Shown here: positions 15,816 through 25,398 of the stretch, piece by piece
Layout of the letters: each line of letters starts with the position of its first letter
Position numbering within the stretch: the first letter of the stretch is position 1
Source of the DNA: JACRIM01 sp038042195
Lineage (GTDB): Bacteria > Planctomycetota > Phycisphaerae > UBA1845 > UTPLA1
Length of the DNA stretch: 64,000 nucleotides
NCBI GenBank assembly: GCA_038042195.1
Contig: JBBTET010000012.1
Coordinates: 161,126-225,125, forward strand
Reading direction: 5' to 3'
The notes under the pieces: model-generated
The model's input: only the letters and a program-made list of their open reading frames with translations
Told to the model about the DNA's origin: nothing
Databases searched by the model: none
Translations under genes and position numbers: made by a program

Positions 15816-17930
15816 CTACGGACACAGCGCGCCGATCGGCGGCTTGGATTCATGGAAAACGCCGTGCAGATCGTGAGCAATGGTAGGAAATCCCTGCCCT
15901 CTGGGAAACAACGCTTGAAAGTCGCCGAACGAACGATCACAAATCCCGGCATTGGCGGCGGGGCTTGGCGCTACCGGTCGCAAATCGAGTTTCAAAACAC
16001 CTCGAACGTCCGGGTTGCAATTCAGCAGCCCCAATTCCCTGCTCGTCGCACGGCCATCGCGATCAAAGTTCTCCAGGGTGGTATAGACACGACTCCCGAT
16101 GTCGAGGCCGACACGTGGCCAGAGGAGGCACTGACGAAACTCGGCAATCACCGGCTCGCTCACTCCCTTGCGGCACGAGCGTATCGAAACACCGCCACGA
16201 ATTGAGTCGAGAAAGAGATTGTTGACGATCGCTGTCGACGTGTTCTCATTCGACGGAAACGCTGTCTCCTGAAGGCACCCAATGTTAATTCCCGTCACGC
16301 AGGAATAAAACGTGTTGTTAACGACACGACTTTGAGTCTGGGCGTAGTGGCTGACAGCGGCTCCGAAATTGCCCGGCGGGGTGGCGTCGAAGGGTTGGAT
16401 GTGGTGAATCACGTTGCCGATCACGAACACCCTAGACTCGGCATAGTGCGGCTTCCCGTTGGCTCTGCGATGAATCTTCGGCCCGCAGAGCACGCCAAAG
16501 GGGGCGTCGTAGATCTCATTGAACAACACCCAGACCTGATCGCTGTACGGCCAAGTGTCGCAATGGTCGTCGTTCTGAATGCTGATCGCTTGACCCATGC
16601 TCGAGTTGCTCAGTCGCAGGCGATAAAAGTGGTTTTGCGAGAGGATCGCCCGCCGTGTCATCTTCACGTCGATGCAGTTTTCTTTTACATGGTGAATATG
16701 ATTACCGCCGACATAGATGTCCTGCGACGGAGCCTGGCCCATCATTCCATTGTTCCGGGACAGGGACACTCCGTCGCCCTGAATGTGATCAAACACGCTG
16801 TCAAGGCACCAGCCGAAACGGGAATTCACTGCGAACTGGCAACCGACGTAATCACTGATGTCATCGCGCCCCGTCCACGATCCAAAGTCGCGCACACTCA
16901 CGTCATAAACCACGACATGCTCGATCCGATGCCGATCATCATTTGGCGCGGTGCCCGGTCCATTTTCCTCATGCGTGGTCCGAAAGCCTATGGCGCTCGC
17001 CCCGCCTGTCATCCCGGAAGGGAAGCCGCGTAACGAGCAATGCCGCACCACAACGTGGTGATAGGTTGCCCAAGCTGCGGGCTTTCGATTCGTCTGCCAC
17101 TCACACACGAGTATCCACTCTCGAGTATTCCCCGGTTGGGAACAATCGAAGTCGATGTTTTCCACAATGACATAGTTCCCGCGAATCACCAGGCCGCGGC
17201 GAAGCAGCGGTTTGTCCGCCGCCCCGGCCCCTCGCAAAATGACGGGCCGCTGCTCGGTCGTATTCAGGTCGGCAAGGATGACAATGGAGTTGCCCACGTC
17301 CCGATCCGCGGCGGCCCCGTGAATCTCAACGATACTGCCGGCCTGAAGCAATTGTGTCGGGATCGACCGTCGCGGCTTTTCCGGTGTGCCAAGCGAATTA
17401 CCGATGTCATCACCCTTCTCAAAATCGACGAAATGAGTGTATGGACCGGCCTTGGTCCGACGATACGGTTCGGGGCCTTTTCCGTAGTCGTAACGAGCCT
17501 CCTTGGCAATGCCAGTGTGCGACGTGATGACACCGAAGTCGGGCGGACGAATGCCGTAGGGCGGGACATAGTCGTGTGCGACATGCAGTCGAATCACACC
17601 GTCGCGGAAGTCGGATTTGTACTCCACACGATAGGTGAAATCATCGTCGCCGGTATAGCCCTCGTTGGGGACATACATCAGATTCGGGACCGTGCCGAGC
17701 AGTCGCCCGTTGCGCGGCCCCTTGGTCACACGCCAAATGAATAGGTCCGAATCCGCGATCAGCGATGGGTCGGAGTCATCGACCTGGAATGCTCGCAGCG
17801 AGACGTATCGCTGACGACCCGTGAGGACGTGGTAGCTGTCTTCAAAGGCGACGAGACCACCCTGAACCGGGCATGCGACAAACAGGATGCCAACGACAGT
17901 CGAACGTGCGATCATGGATCGACGCAACAT
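15816..17930 (-). CDS. Secreted parallel beta-helix protein with N-terminal cadherin-like repeat
   Basis: This is a 704-residue exported protein. After the signal peptide (MIARSTVVGILFVACPVQG) comes a domain with NGRLLGTVPNLMYVPNEGYT then GDDDFTYRV, the wording of tandem Big_9/cadherin-like repeats. From ~residue 190 on there is a long right-handed parallel beta-helix (repeated YVIVENIDFD, HHVVVRHCSL, DIYVGGNHIHHV, RVVNNTFYS turns), as in pectate-lyase-like proteins. Catalytic residues cannot be identified, so it may bind or cleave a polysaccharide. The last part contains an FLDSIRGGV-type helix rung and a proline-rich end. It sits 31 bp downstream of the DUF5989 gene, making it the probable last member of the carbamoyltransferase cassette. 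Confidence 0.8.
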   Translation of the reverse strand: MLRRSMIARSTVVGILFVACPVQGGLVAFEDSYHVLTGRQRYVSLRAFQVDDSDPSLIADSDLFIWRVTKGPRNGRLLGTVPNLMYVPNEGYTGDDDFTYRVEYKSDFRDGVIRLHVAHDYVPPYGIRPPDFGVITSHTGIAKEARYDYGKGPEPYRRTKAGPYTHFVDFEKGDDIGNSLGTPEKPRRSIPTQLLQAGSIVEIHGAAADRDVGNSIVILADLNTTEQRPVILRGAGAADKPLLRRGLVIRGNYVIVENIDFDCSQPGNTREWILVCEWQTNRKPAAWATYHHVVVRHCSLRGFPSGMTGGASAIGFRTTHEENGPGTAPNDDRHRIEHVVVYDVSVRDFGSWTGRDDISDYVGCQFAVNSRFGWCLDSVFDHIQGDGVSLSRNNGMMGQAPSQDIYVGGNHIHHVKENCIDVKMTRRAILSQNHFYRLRLSNSSMGQAISIQNDDHCDTWPYSDQVWVLFNEIYDAPFGVLCGPKIHRRANGKPHYAESRVFVIGNVIHHIQPFDATPPGNFGAAVSHYAQTQSRVVNNTFYSCVTGINIGCLQETAFPSNENTSTAIVNNLFLDSIRGGVSIRSCRKGVSEPVIAEFRQCLLWPRVGLDIGSRVYTTLENFDRDGRATSRELGLLNCNPDVRGVLKLDLRPVAPSPAANAGICDRSFGDFQALFPRGQGFPTIAHDLHGVFHESKPPIGALCP

Positions 17931-17961
17931 GAACCACCTGCGACGGATCGCCGAGCGCAGC

Positions 17962-18207
17962 CTAAAACAGTGGATAGATGAATGGCGCCGCCCCGGTCGT
18001 GCCTAGCGCGATCAACACGCCGATGCCGGCCATCGCGAGCAGGATCGGCAGCAGCCACCATTTCTTGTTGTGCTTGAGGAAGTCAAGAAATTCGGAGGCC
18101 AGCCCGGTTCGATGCCCGCCGGCGGCATTCATGAAATCATGATGATCGTCCGGAGTGGGGAGGTTCTTCTTTTTGTCATCCGGATCGGAGTTGTTAGCCG
18201 CGCTCAT
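17962..18207 (-). CDS. DUF5989 family small membrane protein
   Basis: This 81-residue protein has a charged, acidic N-terminal tail, then EFLDFLKHNKKWWLLPILLA, one TM helix, and the end GAAPFIYPLF. The pattern EFLxFLKxxKKWWLxP followed by APFIYxLF is the DUF5989 signature. In other bacteria these short proteins occur beside SxtJ-like membrane proteins and NodU/CmcH carbamoyltransferases, as here. The tail of ~35 residues before the core is longer than I expect. Function is unknown; a membrane anchor or adaptor for the carbamoyltransferase is a guess from context. It is 18 bp downstream of the SxtJ-like gene. Confidence 0.85.
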   Translation of the reverse strand: MSAANNSDPDDKKKNLPTPDDHHDFMNAAGGHRTGLASEFLDFLKHNKKWWLLPILLAMAGIGVLIALGTTGAAPFIYPLF

Positions 18208-18225
18208 GGTCGATTCGTCCTCTGA

Positions 18226-18669
18226 TTAGAACTGCCGGAAATATCGCTTCACACTGGCGGGCGGATTCCGCGGAATCCAGTGCGTCGTTGCTTGTGCGTT
18301 GAATTTCAACCGCAATGCGTCGCGCCCCATCATTCGCATGATAATGCCGATGGGCGTGATGATCAGGAAGAACATGATCGACACGACGACATAGGACATC
18401 ACGAAGCCGATGGGGAAGCTGACCACCGTCAGCGTGATGTACAACCACCTCAATGCAGCGGGAGCCGCGACGGCGAAGAGGCCGCAGTAGGCCGCGAAAC
18501 CGGCGAAAACATATGTCGTCATCGGCGCAGCGGAAACTGGAAACTTCCCGAAAGGAAACATCTTGTAGTGCATCAGCGCAGCCAGTGTCCCAAATGCGAC
18601 CAAGCCGATGAAGCCGAAGTTCCGCAACGTTCGCGGCGGCGGGTTGTAATCGATGCTGATAAATGCCAT
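18226..18669 (-). CDS. SxtJ-like membrane protein
   Basis: This 147-residue protein has four predicted TM helices (GFIGLVAFGTLAALMHY, YVFAGFAAYCGLFAVAAPAA, a helix at RWLYITLTVVSFPIGFVMSY, and MFFLIITPIGIIMRM). It ends with a short cytoplasmic tail containing RRD-like basic residues (GRDALRLKFN, IPRNPP, YFRQF). The tail IxRxxGRDxLxLKxxxxxxSYW-like pattern is that of SxtJ proteins. A longer frame runs into the carbamoyltransferase gene, but ATG 18669 gives the family N-terminus (MAFISIDYNPPPRTLRNFG) and leaves a 4-bp gap after the carbamoyltransferase stop. Translational coupling is likely. Its biochemical role is not established. Confidence 0.8.
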   Translation of the reverse strand: MAFISIDYNPPPRTLRNFGFIGLVAFGTLAALMHYKMFPFGKFPVSAAPMTTYVFAGFAAYCGLFAVAAPAALRWLYITLTVVSFPIGFVMSYVVVSIMFFLIITPIGIIMRMMGRDALRLKFNAQATTHWIPRNPPASVKRYFRQF

Positions 18670-18673
18670 GACG

Positions 18674-20509
18674 TTAATCCAACTGGAACTGCGCCAAGTA
18701 TTCGGCCACCTTCTCGGGGTCGACCTTGGGCTGCTCTTCCTTGTACATAACAAAGTTCTCAACCACGAGCACATCCATGTCGCAGGCCATGAAGCAACGG
18801 TAGGCGTCTTCCGGCGTGCAGACAATCGGCTCGCTACGCACGTTGAAGCTGGTGTTGATAACCACTGGGCAGCCCGTCTTGTCCTTGAAGCGCGTCATGA
18901 TGCGGTGCATGCGCGGATGGCGCTGGGGATCGACTGTCTGAACGCGGGCCGAATAGTCCACGTGCGTGATGGCCGGCACGACGGACCGCAACTGCTTCAG
19001 TTTGTCGATGCCGAAAACGCCTTGATCCCCGTTCACCGGCAGGCGCTTGTCTTCCTTCACCGGAGCCACGAGCAACATGTAAGGGCTGTCCTCATTGGGT
19101 CGCATGTCGAAGTAATGGTGAACGTCCTCGCGTAGCACGCACGGCGCAAACGGCCGAAACGACTCGCGGAACTTGACCTTCAGATTCATGATCGACTGCA
19201 TCTTGGTCGACCGGGCGTCGCCGATGATGGAGCGACAGCCGAGGGCACGCGGGCCGAACTCCATGCGGCCGGCACTATGACCGATCACCTTTTCGCCGGC
19301 GATGGCATCCGCGATCTTGTCAACGACGTCCTCTTCCTTTTCATAGAAGTGGTACTTCGCGCCGACACGGTCGAGGAACTTGCGCGTCTCATCATTCGTA
19401 AACGACGGGCCAAGCAACGAACCCTGCTGCGAATCGAGATCGCGCATGGGCGTGCGCTTGTTGTTGAGCAGTTGATACCAGACGAAGAGGGCCGCGCCCA
19501 GGGCACCGCCGGCATCACCGGCTGCCGGCTGAATCCAGATATTCTCAAACGGCCCTTCGCGAAGGATGCGGCCGTTACCGACGCAATTGAGCGCGACACC
19601 GCCGGCGAGGACCAGATTCTTGCTGCCGGTTTCCTTGTGCAGATGATTCGATGCCCGAAGCATGATCTCTTCCGTGACCCATTGGATCGACGCGGCGATA
19701 TCCATCTCGCGCTGTGTCATCTTGGATTCGGGCGGTCGCGGCGGCCCACCGAACAAATCATGGAAGGCCTCGCTCGTCATGGTGAGGCCCTGGCAATAGT
19801 TGAAGTACTTCATGTTCATCCAGACCGAGCCGTCCGGCTTGATGTCCATGACTTCCTTCATGATCAGATCGCGATACTTCGGCTCGCCATACGGGGCCAG
19901 GCCCATCAGCTTGTACTCGCCCGAGTTCGGCTTGAAGCCGCAGTAATAAGTGAAGGCGGTGTACAGCAGGCCGAGCGAATGCGGAAAGTGCATCTCGTGC
20001 GAGATGTGAATCTGGTTGCCCTGCCCGTAGCCATAGCTGGCCGTGGCCCATTCACCGACGCCGTCGAGCGTCAGGATTGCCGACTCTTCAAACGGCGACG
20101 GGAAAAAAGCACTCGCGGCGTGCGATTCGTGATGTTCGGTAAAGACGTAGCGGCCCTTGTATTGCCCCTTCAGCCCGCGATCCATTTCGCGCGGCAGGTG
20201 GAGCTTCTGTTTCATCCACAGCGGCATGGCCTCCATGAAGCTTTTGAAGCCACGCGGAGCAAACGCCAGATACGTTTCCAGGAGTCGTTCAAACTTGATC
20301 AGCGGCTTGTCGTAGAACGCGACGAAGTTCAGATCCTTGGCGGTGATCTTGCCTTCCTTCAGACAGTAATCAATAGCATTCTGAGGGAAGCGATAGTCGT
20401 GCTTGATCCGTGTGAAGCGCTCCTCCTGCGCAGCGGCGACGAGCCGGCCGTCCTGCACCAGGCACGCAGCGCTGTCGTGATAGAACGCGGAAATACCGAG
20501 GATGTTCAT
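18674..20509 (-). CDS. NodU/CmcH-family O-carbamoyltransferase
   Basis: This is a 611-residue enzyme of the YrdC-less carbamoyltransferase family, related to NodU, CmcH and TobZ. The N-terminal Kae1-like half starts MNILGISAFYHDSAACLVQD and contains AAAQEERFTRIKHDYRFP and TEHHESHAASAFFPSPF with the metal-binding His residues. The middle has LTLDGVGEWATASYG and NLVLAGGVALNCVGNGRI. The C-terminal half has GRMEFGPRALGCRSI and FRPFAPCVL, then VINTSFNVRSEPIVC. All family blocks are present. It should transfer a carbamoyl group from carbamoyl phosphate onto a hydroxyl of a small molecule or glycan; the acceptor is unknown. It heads the leftward cassette with SxtJ-like, DUF5989 and beta-helix genes, which suggests decoration of a surface polysaccharide. 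A carbamate kinase gene at 59406 could influence carbamoyl phosphate supply. Confidence 0.93.
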   Translation of the reverse strand: MNILGISAFYHDSAACLVQDGRLVAAAQEERFTRIKHDYRFPQNAIDYCLKEGKITAKDLNFVAFYDKPLIKFERLLETYLAFAPRGFKSFMEAMPLWMKQKLHLPREMDRGLKGQYKGRYVFTEHHESHAASAFFPSPFEESAILTLDGVGEWATASYGYGQGNQIHISHEMHFPHSLGLLYTAFTYYCGFKPNSGEYKLMGLAPYGEPKYRDLIMKEVMDIKPDGSVWMNMKYFNYCQGLTMTSEAFHDLFGGPPRPPESKMTQREMDIAASIQWVTEEIMLRASNHLHKETGSKNLVLAGGVALNCVGNGRILREGPFENIWIQPAAGDAGGALGAALFVWYQLLNNKRTPMRDLDSQQGSLLGPSFTNDETRKFLDRVGAKYHFYEKEEDVVDKIADAIAGEKVIGHSAGRMEFGPRALGCRSIIGDARSTKMQSIMNLKVKFRESFRPFAPCVLREDVHHYFDMRPNEDSPYMLLVAPVKEDKRLPVNGDQGVFGIDKLKQLRSVVPAITHVDYSARVQTVDPQRHPRMHRIMTRFKDKTGCPVVINTSFNVRSEPIVCTPEDAYRCFMACDMDVLVVENFVMYKEEQPKVDPEKVAEYLAQFQLD

Positions 20510-20761
20510 GCCGTCGATCCGCTCCGGAAAATGATCCCTTGTGACGATACGCTTCGGCGAACCATGTAGTTTACAGCCTTTTCACAGGAAGGCCATTTGA
20601 AGAAATCGAGTCGCCTCGGTGTAATCGACCGTTTGTCCCAGCCTCTGTAATTGCATAACGGCTTATATTGCAACATGTTATGTTCCAAATACCGCTTGGT
20701 ATCACGCGGCCCCTCAGCAGAGTAAGACCATAACGAAACGCGTAGCCGAAAATATCGGAAC

Positions 20762-23623
20762 CTACCGAAGGTAGCGACCGGTGTGACTGGCTTCGCTGGC
20801 AGCGACCACCGCCGGTGTCCCCTCCGCCACGATCCGCCCGCCCGCCTCGCCGCCCTCCGGCCCAAGATCAATGATCCAGTCGGCCTGGCGAATCACGTCG
20901 AGGTTGTGTTCGATCACGACGATACTGTGCCCAAGATTGCAGAGCCGATTCAGAACATCCACCAGACGGTGAATGTCGGCAAAGTGGAGACCGGTCGTCG
21001 GTTCGTCCAAAACATAAAGCGTGTGCCCCGCAGCCGACTTGCCCAACTCCGCGGCCAGCTTCACGCGCTGGGCCTCGCCGCCTGAAAGCGTGGTCGACGC
21101 CTGACCTAGTGCCAGATATCCAAGGCCCACATCGTTCATGGCGGACAACATCTGGCGGATCACGCTGAAACTCTCAAAGAATGCCATCGCCTCCTCCACG
21201 CGCATGTCCAGCACATCCGCCACGGTCTTGCCGCGAAAACGAATCTCCAGCATCTCCCGACTGTATCGCGTGCCACGGCATTGATCGCACACCACGAAAA
21301 TGTCCGGCAGGAAGTGCATCTCGATCCGCTTCACACCCTGGCCCTGACACGCCTCGCACCGGCCGCCCTTCACATTGAAGCTGAATCGCGCCGCGTTGTA
21401 GCCGCGCAATTTTGCCTCGCGCGTTTTCGCGAATAATTCGCGCACGTGATCAAAAACTCCGGTGTACGTTGCCGCGTTGCTGCGCGGCGTGCGCCCGATG
21501 GGAGACTGATCGATCTCAATGATCTTGTCGACGTGGCTCACACCGAGAAAGCGGTCGTGCTTCCCAACGCGAGCATGACCGTCGGCAAGTCGATTCTTCA
21601 TCGCCGGCAACAGAATCTGATTGATCAGCGTGGACTTGCCCGAACCGCTGACCCCCGTGATGCAACAGAACACACCGAGCGGCAGACGCACGTCGATACC
21701 CTTGAGATTATTCTCCGCTGCGCCTTTGATCTCCAGTGTTTTCTTCATCGAAACGGCGCGCCGTTGAGCCGGCGCCTCAATCACGAGGTCACCACGGAGA
21801 TACTTCGCCGTGATGGAGCTTGTTGACGACCACAACGCCTCGCGTGGGCCGTTCACGAGAATCTGTCCGCCGTGCAAACCTGCCTTCGGGCCTACGTCAA
21901 CGATCCAATCCGCCGCCGCGACCGCCTCAGCATCGTGCTCAACGACGATCACGGTGTTTCCCATTGTGGTCAGTTCGCGCAATGTACGAAGCAACTTCGC
22001 TGTGTCGCGTGGATGCAATCCCGTCGTCGGTTCATCGAGGACGTAGCACACGCCGACCAGGCCGCTGCCGACCTGCGTGGCCAGCCGAATCCGTTGCGCC
22101 TCGCCTCCGGAGAGCGTGGCCGTTGTGCGATTCAGCGTGAGATACCCGATGCCGACATCGATCATGAACGTCAGTCGCCGCCCGATCTCCTCAACAATCG
22201 TCGCTGCGATTTTTCCGGCATCGCCACTAAATTGAAGCCCCGCGAAATAACCGGCCGCTGCGTCAATGCTCATGGCCGTCACGCGGTCGATTGATAAAGT
22301 ACCAACCTTCACACAGAGCGCCTCCGGCCGCAGCCGCGCCCCGGCGCAGCCTTTGCACGGCGACTGGGTCATGTAAGCGTGCAAAGCGTCCTTGACCGAG
22401 TCGCTCTCCGTCTCCTTCCAACGGCGCACCAGATTCGGCAACGCCCCCTCAAAGTGACACTTAAACTCCTTCTCGTCGGTCGCGCTTGTCCCGTGAAGCA
22501 GGATTTTTCGTTTCTTCTCAGGGAGTAGTTTGTACGGCGTCGATGGCGAGACCTTGAAATGCTCACAGAACTCGTCCAGCAGCCGGTTGTAAACGCCTGC
22601 CATGCGCTGGCCCGACCGTCGCCACGGCTCGATCGCTCCGTCATTCAACGAACGCGAGGGATCGGGCACAACCAATTCCGCATCGAACTCCAGGACCGTG
22701 CCCAACCCGTCACACGCTGGACACGCCCCATGCGGCGAGTTGAACGAGAACAGGCGCGGCGCCAACTCAGGGAGGCTTAACCCACAGTCAATGCAGGCGT
22801 AGCGCTCGCTGAAGTTTGCGGCTTCCCACGTCTCCTTTGATGCTGCGGAACTCGTGGGACGCGAGTACGAGATCGTCACCAGTCCCTCCGCCGCACGCAA
22901 ACTCGCTTCGACTGATTCCGTCAGGCGCATGCGAAGTTCGGGCTTAATGACAATGCGATCCACGACGGCCTCGATGGTGTGTGCCTTGGCCGTGCTCAAC
23001 TCAGGTGCGGCTTTGACCTCATGAATCTCACCGTCAATCCGGGCGCGTACGAAGCCCTCGCGCAGGATGCGCGCCAGCACCCCGGCGTGATCGCCTTTTT
23101 GCCTGCGCACCAACGGGGCAAGGAGGATCACCTTGGTCCCATCAGGCAGTGCAAGCAAGGTGTCCACCATCTCGGCCACCGACTGCCGAGCGATCACTTT
23201 TCCGCACTGTGGGCAATGCGGTGTCCCCACTCGCGCATAAAGCAGGCGCAGGAAGTCGTAGAGTTCCGTCGTCGTCGCCACGGTCGAGCGAGGATTGCTC
23301 CGCCCACTTTGTTGAGCAATCGCTATGGTCGGCGGCAGACCGGTGATCTGATCAACATCGGGCTTCACCATCTGGCCGAGAAATTGCCTTGCATAGGCGG
23401 ATAGGCTTTCGACGTAGCGGCGTTGCCCCTCGGCATAGATGGTGTCAAAAGCGAGGCTGCTTTTGCCCGAACCAGACAAGCCCGTGATGACGATGAGCCG
23501 GTCTCGGGGGATGTCGAGTGAGACGTTGGCGAGATTGTGCGTGCGAGCGCCCCGGATCGAAATGACCCGTGTCTCGCCGGTGACCATGTTTTGCGCGGTT
23601 TCAGCCATGACCAAATCGGTCAT
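20762..23623 (-). CDS. uvrA: Excinuclease ABC subunit A (UvrA)
   Basis: UvrA is the damage-recognition ATPase of nucleotide excision repair. The 953-residue protein has the first Walker A (GLSGSGKSSLAFDT, residues 48-61), the UvrB-interaction and insertion regions, and the zinc-binding cysteines (CPQCGK, CIDCGL, CPACDG). It also has the ABC signature LSGGEAQRIRLATQVG, the second Walker A (GVSGSGKSTLINQ, near 655), CEACQGQG and CDQCRGTRY, and a second LSGGEAQRVKLAAELG. Length and domain order are typical of the family, with a Q-loop and H-loops (VIVVEHD, IVVIEHNLD) visible. It is followed by a gap of 252 bp before the carbamoyltransferase, so the two are probably separate transcripts. Confidence 0.97.
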   Translation of the reverse strand: MTDLVMAETAQNMVTGETRVISIRGARTHNLANVSLDIPRDRLIVITGLSGSGKSSLAFDTIYAEGQRRYVESLSAYARQFLGQMVKPDVDQITGLPPTIAIAQQSGRSNPRSTVATTTELYDFLRLLYARVGTPHCPQCGKVIARQSVAEMVDTLLALPDGTKVILLAPLVRRQKGDHAGVLARILREGFVRARIDGEIHEVKAAPELSTAKAHTIEAVVDRIVIKPELRMRLTESVEASLRAAEGLVTISYSRPTSSAASKETWEAANFSERYACIDCGLSLPELAPRLFSFNSPHGACPACDGLGTVLEFDAELVVPDPSRSLNDGAIEPWRRSGQRMAGVYNRLLDEFCEHFKVSPSTPYKLLPEKKRKILLHGTSATDEKEFKCHFEGALPNLVRRWKETESDSVKDALHAYMTQSPCKGCAGARLRPEALCVKVGTLSIDRVTAMSIDAAAGYFAGLQFSGDAGKIAATIVEEIGRRLTFMIDVGIGYLTLNRTTATLSGGEAQRIRLATQVGSGLVGVCYVLDEPTTGLHPRDTAKLLRTLRELTTMGNTVIVVEHDAEAVAAADWIVDVGPKAGLHGGQILVNGPREALWSSTSSITAKYLRGDLVIEAPAQRRAVSMKKTLEIKGAAENNLKGIDVRLPLGVFCCITGVSGSGKSTLINQILLPAMKNRLADGHARVGKHDRFLGVSHVDKIIEIDQSPIGRTPRSNAATYTGVFDHVRELFAKTREAKLRGYNAARFSFNVKGGRCEACQGQGVKRIEMHFLPDIFVVCDQCRGTRYSREMLEIRFRGKTVADVLDMRVEEAMAFFESFSVIRQMLSAMNDVGLGYLALGQASTTLSGGEAQRVKLAAELGKSAAGHTLYVLDEPTTGLHFADIHRLVDVLNRLCNLGHSIVVIEHNLDVIRQADWIIDLGPEGGEAGGRIVAEGTPAVVAASEASHTGRYLR

Positions 23624-23681
23624 CGTATCAACGCGATGCCGAGAAGGTCAAAGCGGCGACGGAAATGAAAACGCATGGGAT

Positions 23682-23876
23682 TCAGGGTCGAACGTGTACG
23701 TCCACATTCACGTCTTCGTTTTTGTCTTCTGGAATCTCGACATCCACGCTTGTGTACGGTGCGCGAACGCGAATGGTCTTCTTCTTCTCTACCCGCTTCT
23801 CCGGCTGGGCGCAGCCTCCGCCACATAGAATCACAGCCAGGACAACCAAACACAAGAGCGATCGATAGGTGAACAT
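23682..23876 (-). CDS. Small putative lipoprotein
   Basis: The 64-residue product has a hydrophobic signal (LLCLVVLAVILCGGGC) ending in a cysteine that fits a lipoprotein cleavage site, then a charged, repetitive stretch (KRVEKKKTIRVRAPYTSVDV, EIPEDKNEDVNVDVHVRP). The frame opens earlier, but ATG 23876 puts the basic MFTYR just before the hydrophobic core. No family is recognised. It lies 58 bp upstream of uvrA in the same orientation as its neighbours. The alternating V-D/V-H tail could form beta strands. Its small size and low complexity make the function unassignable. Confidence 0.6.
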   Translation of the reverse strand: MFTYRSLLCLVVLAVILCGGGCAQPEKRVEKKKTIRVRAPYTSVDVEIPEDKNEDVNVDVHVRP

Positions 23877-24004
23877 CAATAATTCCAGAATGTGGGCAGG
23901 AAGCAGAACAATCGGCCGCGCCGAATCCAACAGCGTACGACAGGCCGCCCAGAACCGTGCCACCACTATCTCATCGGTAAAACGGAGAACGAGCCCTGAT
24001 CGCA

Positions 24005-25177
24005 CTATGGCCCGAGCAATATGTTCACAAAGAGGGGAATGTCGAAACCGTCATTGGCCAGATCGTGGTTCAGGTCGCAGGCACAATCATCGTCCGGATT
24101 CACCGACGTGCCGAAGATGGTGCCAATAAACCGAGGAATGTCTAGCCCATCGACATCGCCATCACCGTTCGCGTCGCCTGCGGCACGGTTGATGCAGAAG
24201 TCGCACAAATCGCCAATGCCATCGCGATCGAAGTCGTCTTGATTCGTATTGGCGATGTTGGGGCAATTGTCGCAACCATTGAAGAGCGTGTCGCCGTCGC
24301 TATCGCTCGGACATCCCTGTCCGTTTACCGTGGCACACGCCAGGGTCGCCGGACACAGATCCAGGTCGTTCAAGACACCGTCCCCGTCGGTATCCACCAG
24401 CGAACATCCCATGCCATCGACCGGTTCGCCGATCCCCGTTGCGGGACATGCATCATCGACATTGGGAAAGCCGTCTCCATCCGTGTCGGACAATGCGACC
24501 ACATACAAGTTGTCGTAGAAGCCTTTGTCAGCGCCGTTTCCGTCGACATGGTACAAATCCACGTCGGCCAATGTCATCGTAATCCCAGGTTCGAGGGCCA
24601 CTTCCTGCGCGACGATCTGGCCGTCCACGAACAGGTTCGCCTCACGCGGTGCGGCGTAATTCAAATCAATGCGAAAACTGTGCCAAGCATTCCGCGTCAC
24701 GCTCACGCCCGTTGAGAAAAAGCTGAACCCGTCCCACACCAACACTTGATCGGCGTCATTCACAATGATCGCGCTGACTCGACGCGCCACAGGAACGCTC
24801 GTGTCATATACATCTACGCCCCATGCCGAACTCAACGGTTGAGTCGTGGCATCCAGGTACATGTCAAATGAAATCTGCACGATCGGAGCCGACCCGACGA
24901 TGACGGGAAAGTTCAACGGCTTCCACCACCAATGCGACGCGAAACCGATGGCCGCGTCGATCCGCGTCGCTCGTGCTCCGCTTTGAAAAAACGCATTCTG
25001 TACCATCGCCAAGCCCGGAGTCGCAGGCGAATCCGTTGATACCCAGCCATCCTGTCCCACGAGATTCCCGTTCGCAAACGCTGGAGTTTCAAACGGCGCG
25101 CTGTAAATCAACTGCGCCTGGGCAGCCGAGGCCGTCACCATGATGACCAGTATTGCTCTAGCGAAGATGGCACGCAT
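24005..25177 (-). CDS. Secreted protein with thrombospondin type-3 repeats and dockerin-like C-terminus
   Basis: The product is 390 residues. A signal peptide ends ASAAQA-QLIYS. The first ~220 residues look like a concanavalin-type beta-sandwich (FDMYLDATTQPLSSAWGVD, WHSFRIDLNYAAPREANLF). Calcium-binding thrombospondin type-3 repeats follow (DTDGDGFPNVDDACP, DTDGDGVLNDLDLCP, DSDGDTLFNGCDNCP, DFDRDGIGDLCDFC). The end is a dockerin-like doublet (DANGDGDVDGLDIPRFIG and DLANDGFDIPLFVNILLG). The start at 25177 (MRAIFARA) gives a normal signal peptide; the frame upstream is longer but lacks one. It may be a calcium-stabilised surface or matrix protein. It lies upstream of the small lipoprotein gene. 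Confidence 0.83.
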   Translation of the reverse strand: MRAIFARAILVIMVTASAAQAQLIYSAPFETPAFANGNLVGQDGWVSTDSPATPGLAMVQNAFFQSGARATRIDAAIGFASHWWWKPLNFPVIVGSAPIVQISFDMYLDATTQPLSSAWGVDVYDTSVPVARRVSAIIVNDADQVLVWDGFSFFSTGVSVTRNAWHSFRIDLNYAAPREANLFVDGQIVAQEVALEPGITMTLADVDLYHVDGNGADKGFYDNLYVVALSDTDGDGFPNVDDACPATGIGEPVDGMGCSLVDTDGDGVLNDLDLCPATLACATVNGQGCPSDSDGDTLFNGCDNCPNIANTNQDDFDRDGIGDLCDFCINRAAGDANGDGDVDGLDIPRFIGTIFGTSVNPDDDCACDLNHDLANDGFDIPLFVNILLGP

Positions 25178-25398
25178 GAGTTTTATCCAGACGAATACCG
25201 TCGAGGCCGTGGGTGAAGGACGTGCGAGCAAGTTCTCTAAACTGAATTAACGGACTTCCAACACCCCGCCTGCACCCAATCTTACTGCGACGGGGCGGTC
25301 TAATTCAAGGAAGTATGGCATGAAAGTGCCGTGCGCCGATGGAATTCGGGCTGTACACAGTGGCACAATTCGATAGCAGATCGGTATTTACTGGACCA

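Noticed and set aside
19277..20569. 430-codon plus-strand frame opposite the carbamoyltransferase
   Set aside because: Antisense shadow of a well-conserved enzyme, no domain recognised.
20641..20720. Promoter for the carbamoyltransferase operon (TATAAG with upstream TTGGAA)
   Set aside because: The spacing (14-15 bases) is too short and the -35 is weak; left unannotated.
20762..20774. CTACC-GAA-GGTAG hairpin as uvrA terminator
   Set aside because: It lies inside the last codons of uvrA and has no T run, so it is more likely coincidental.
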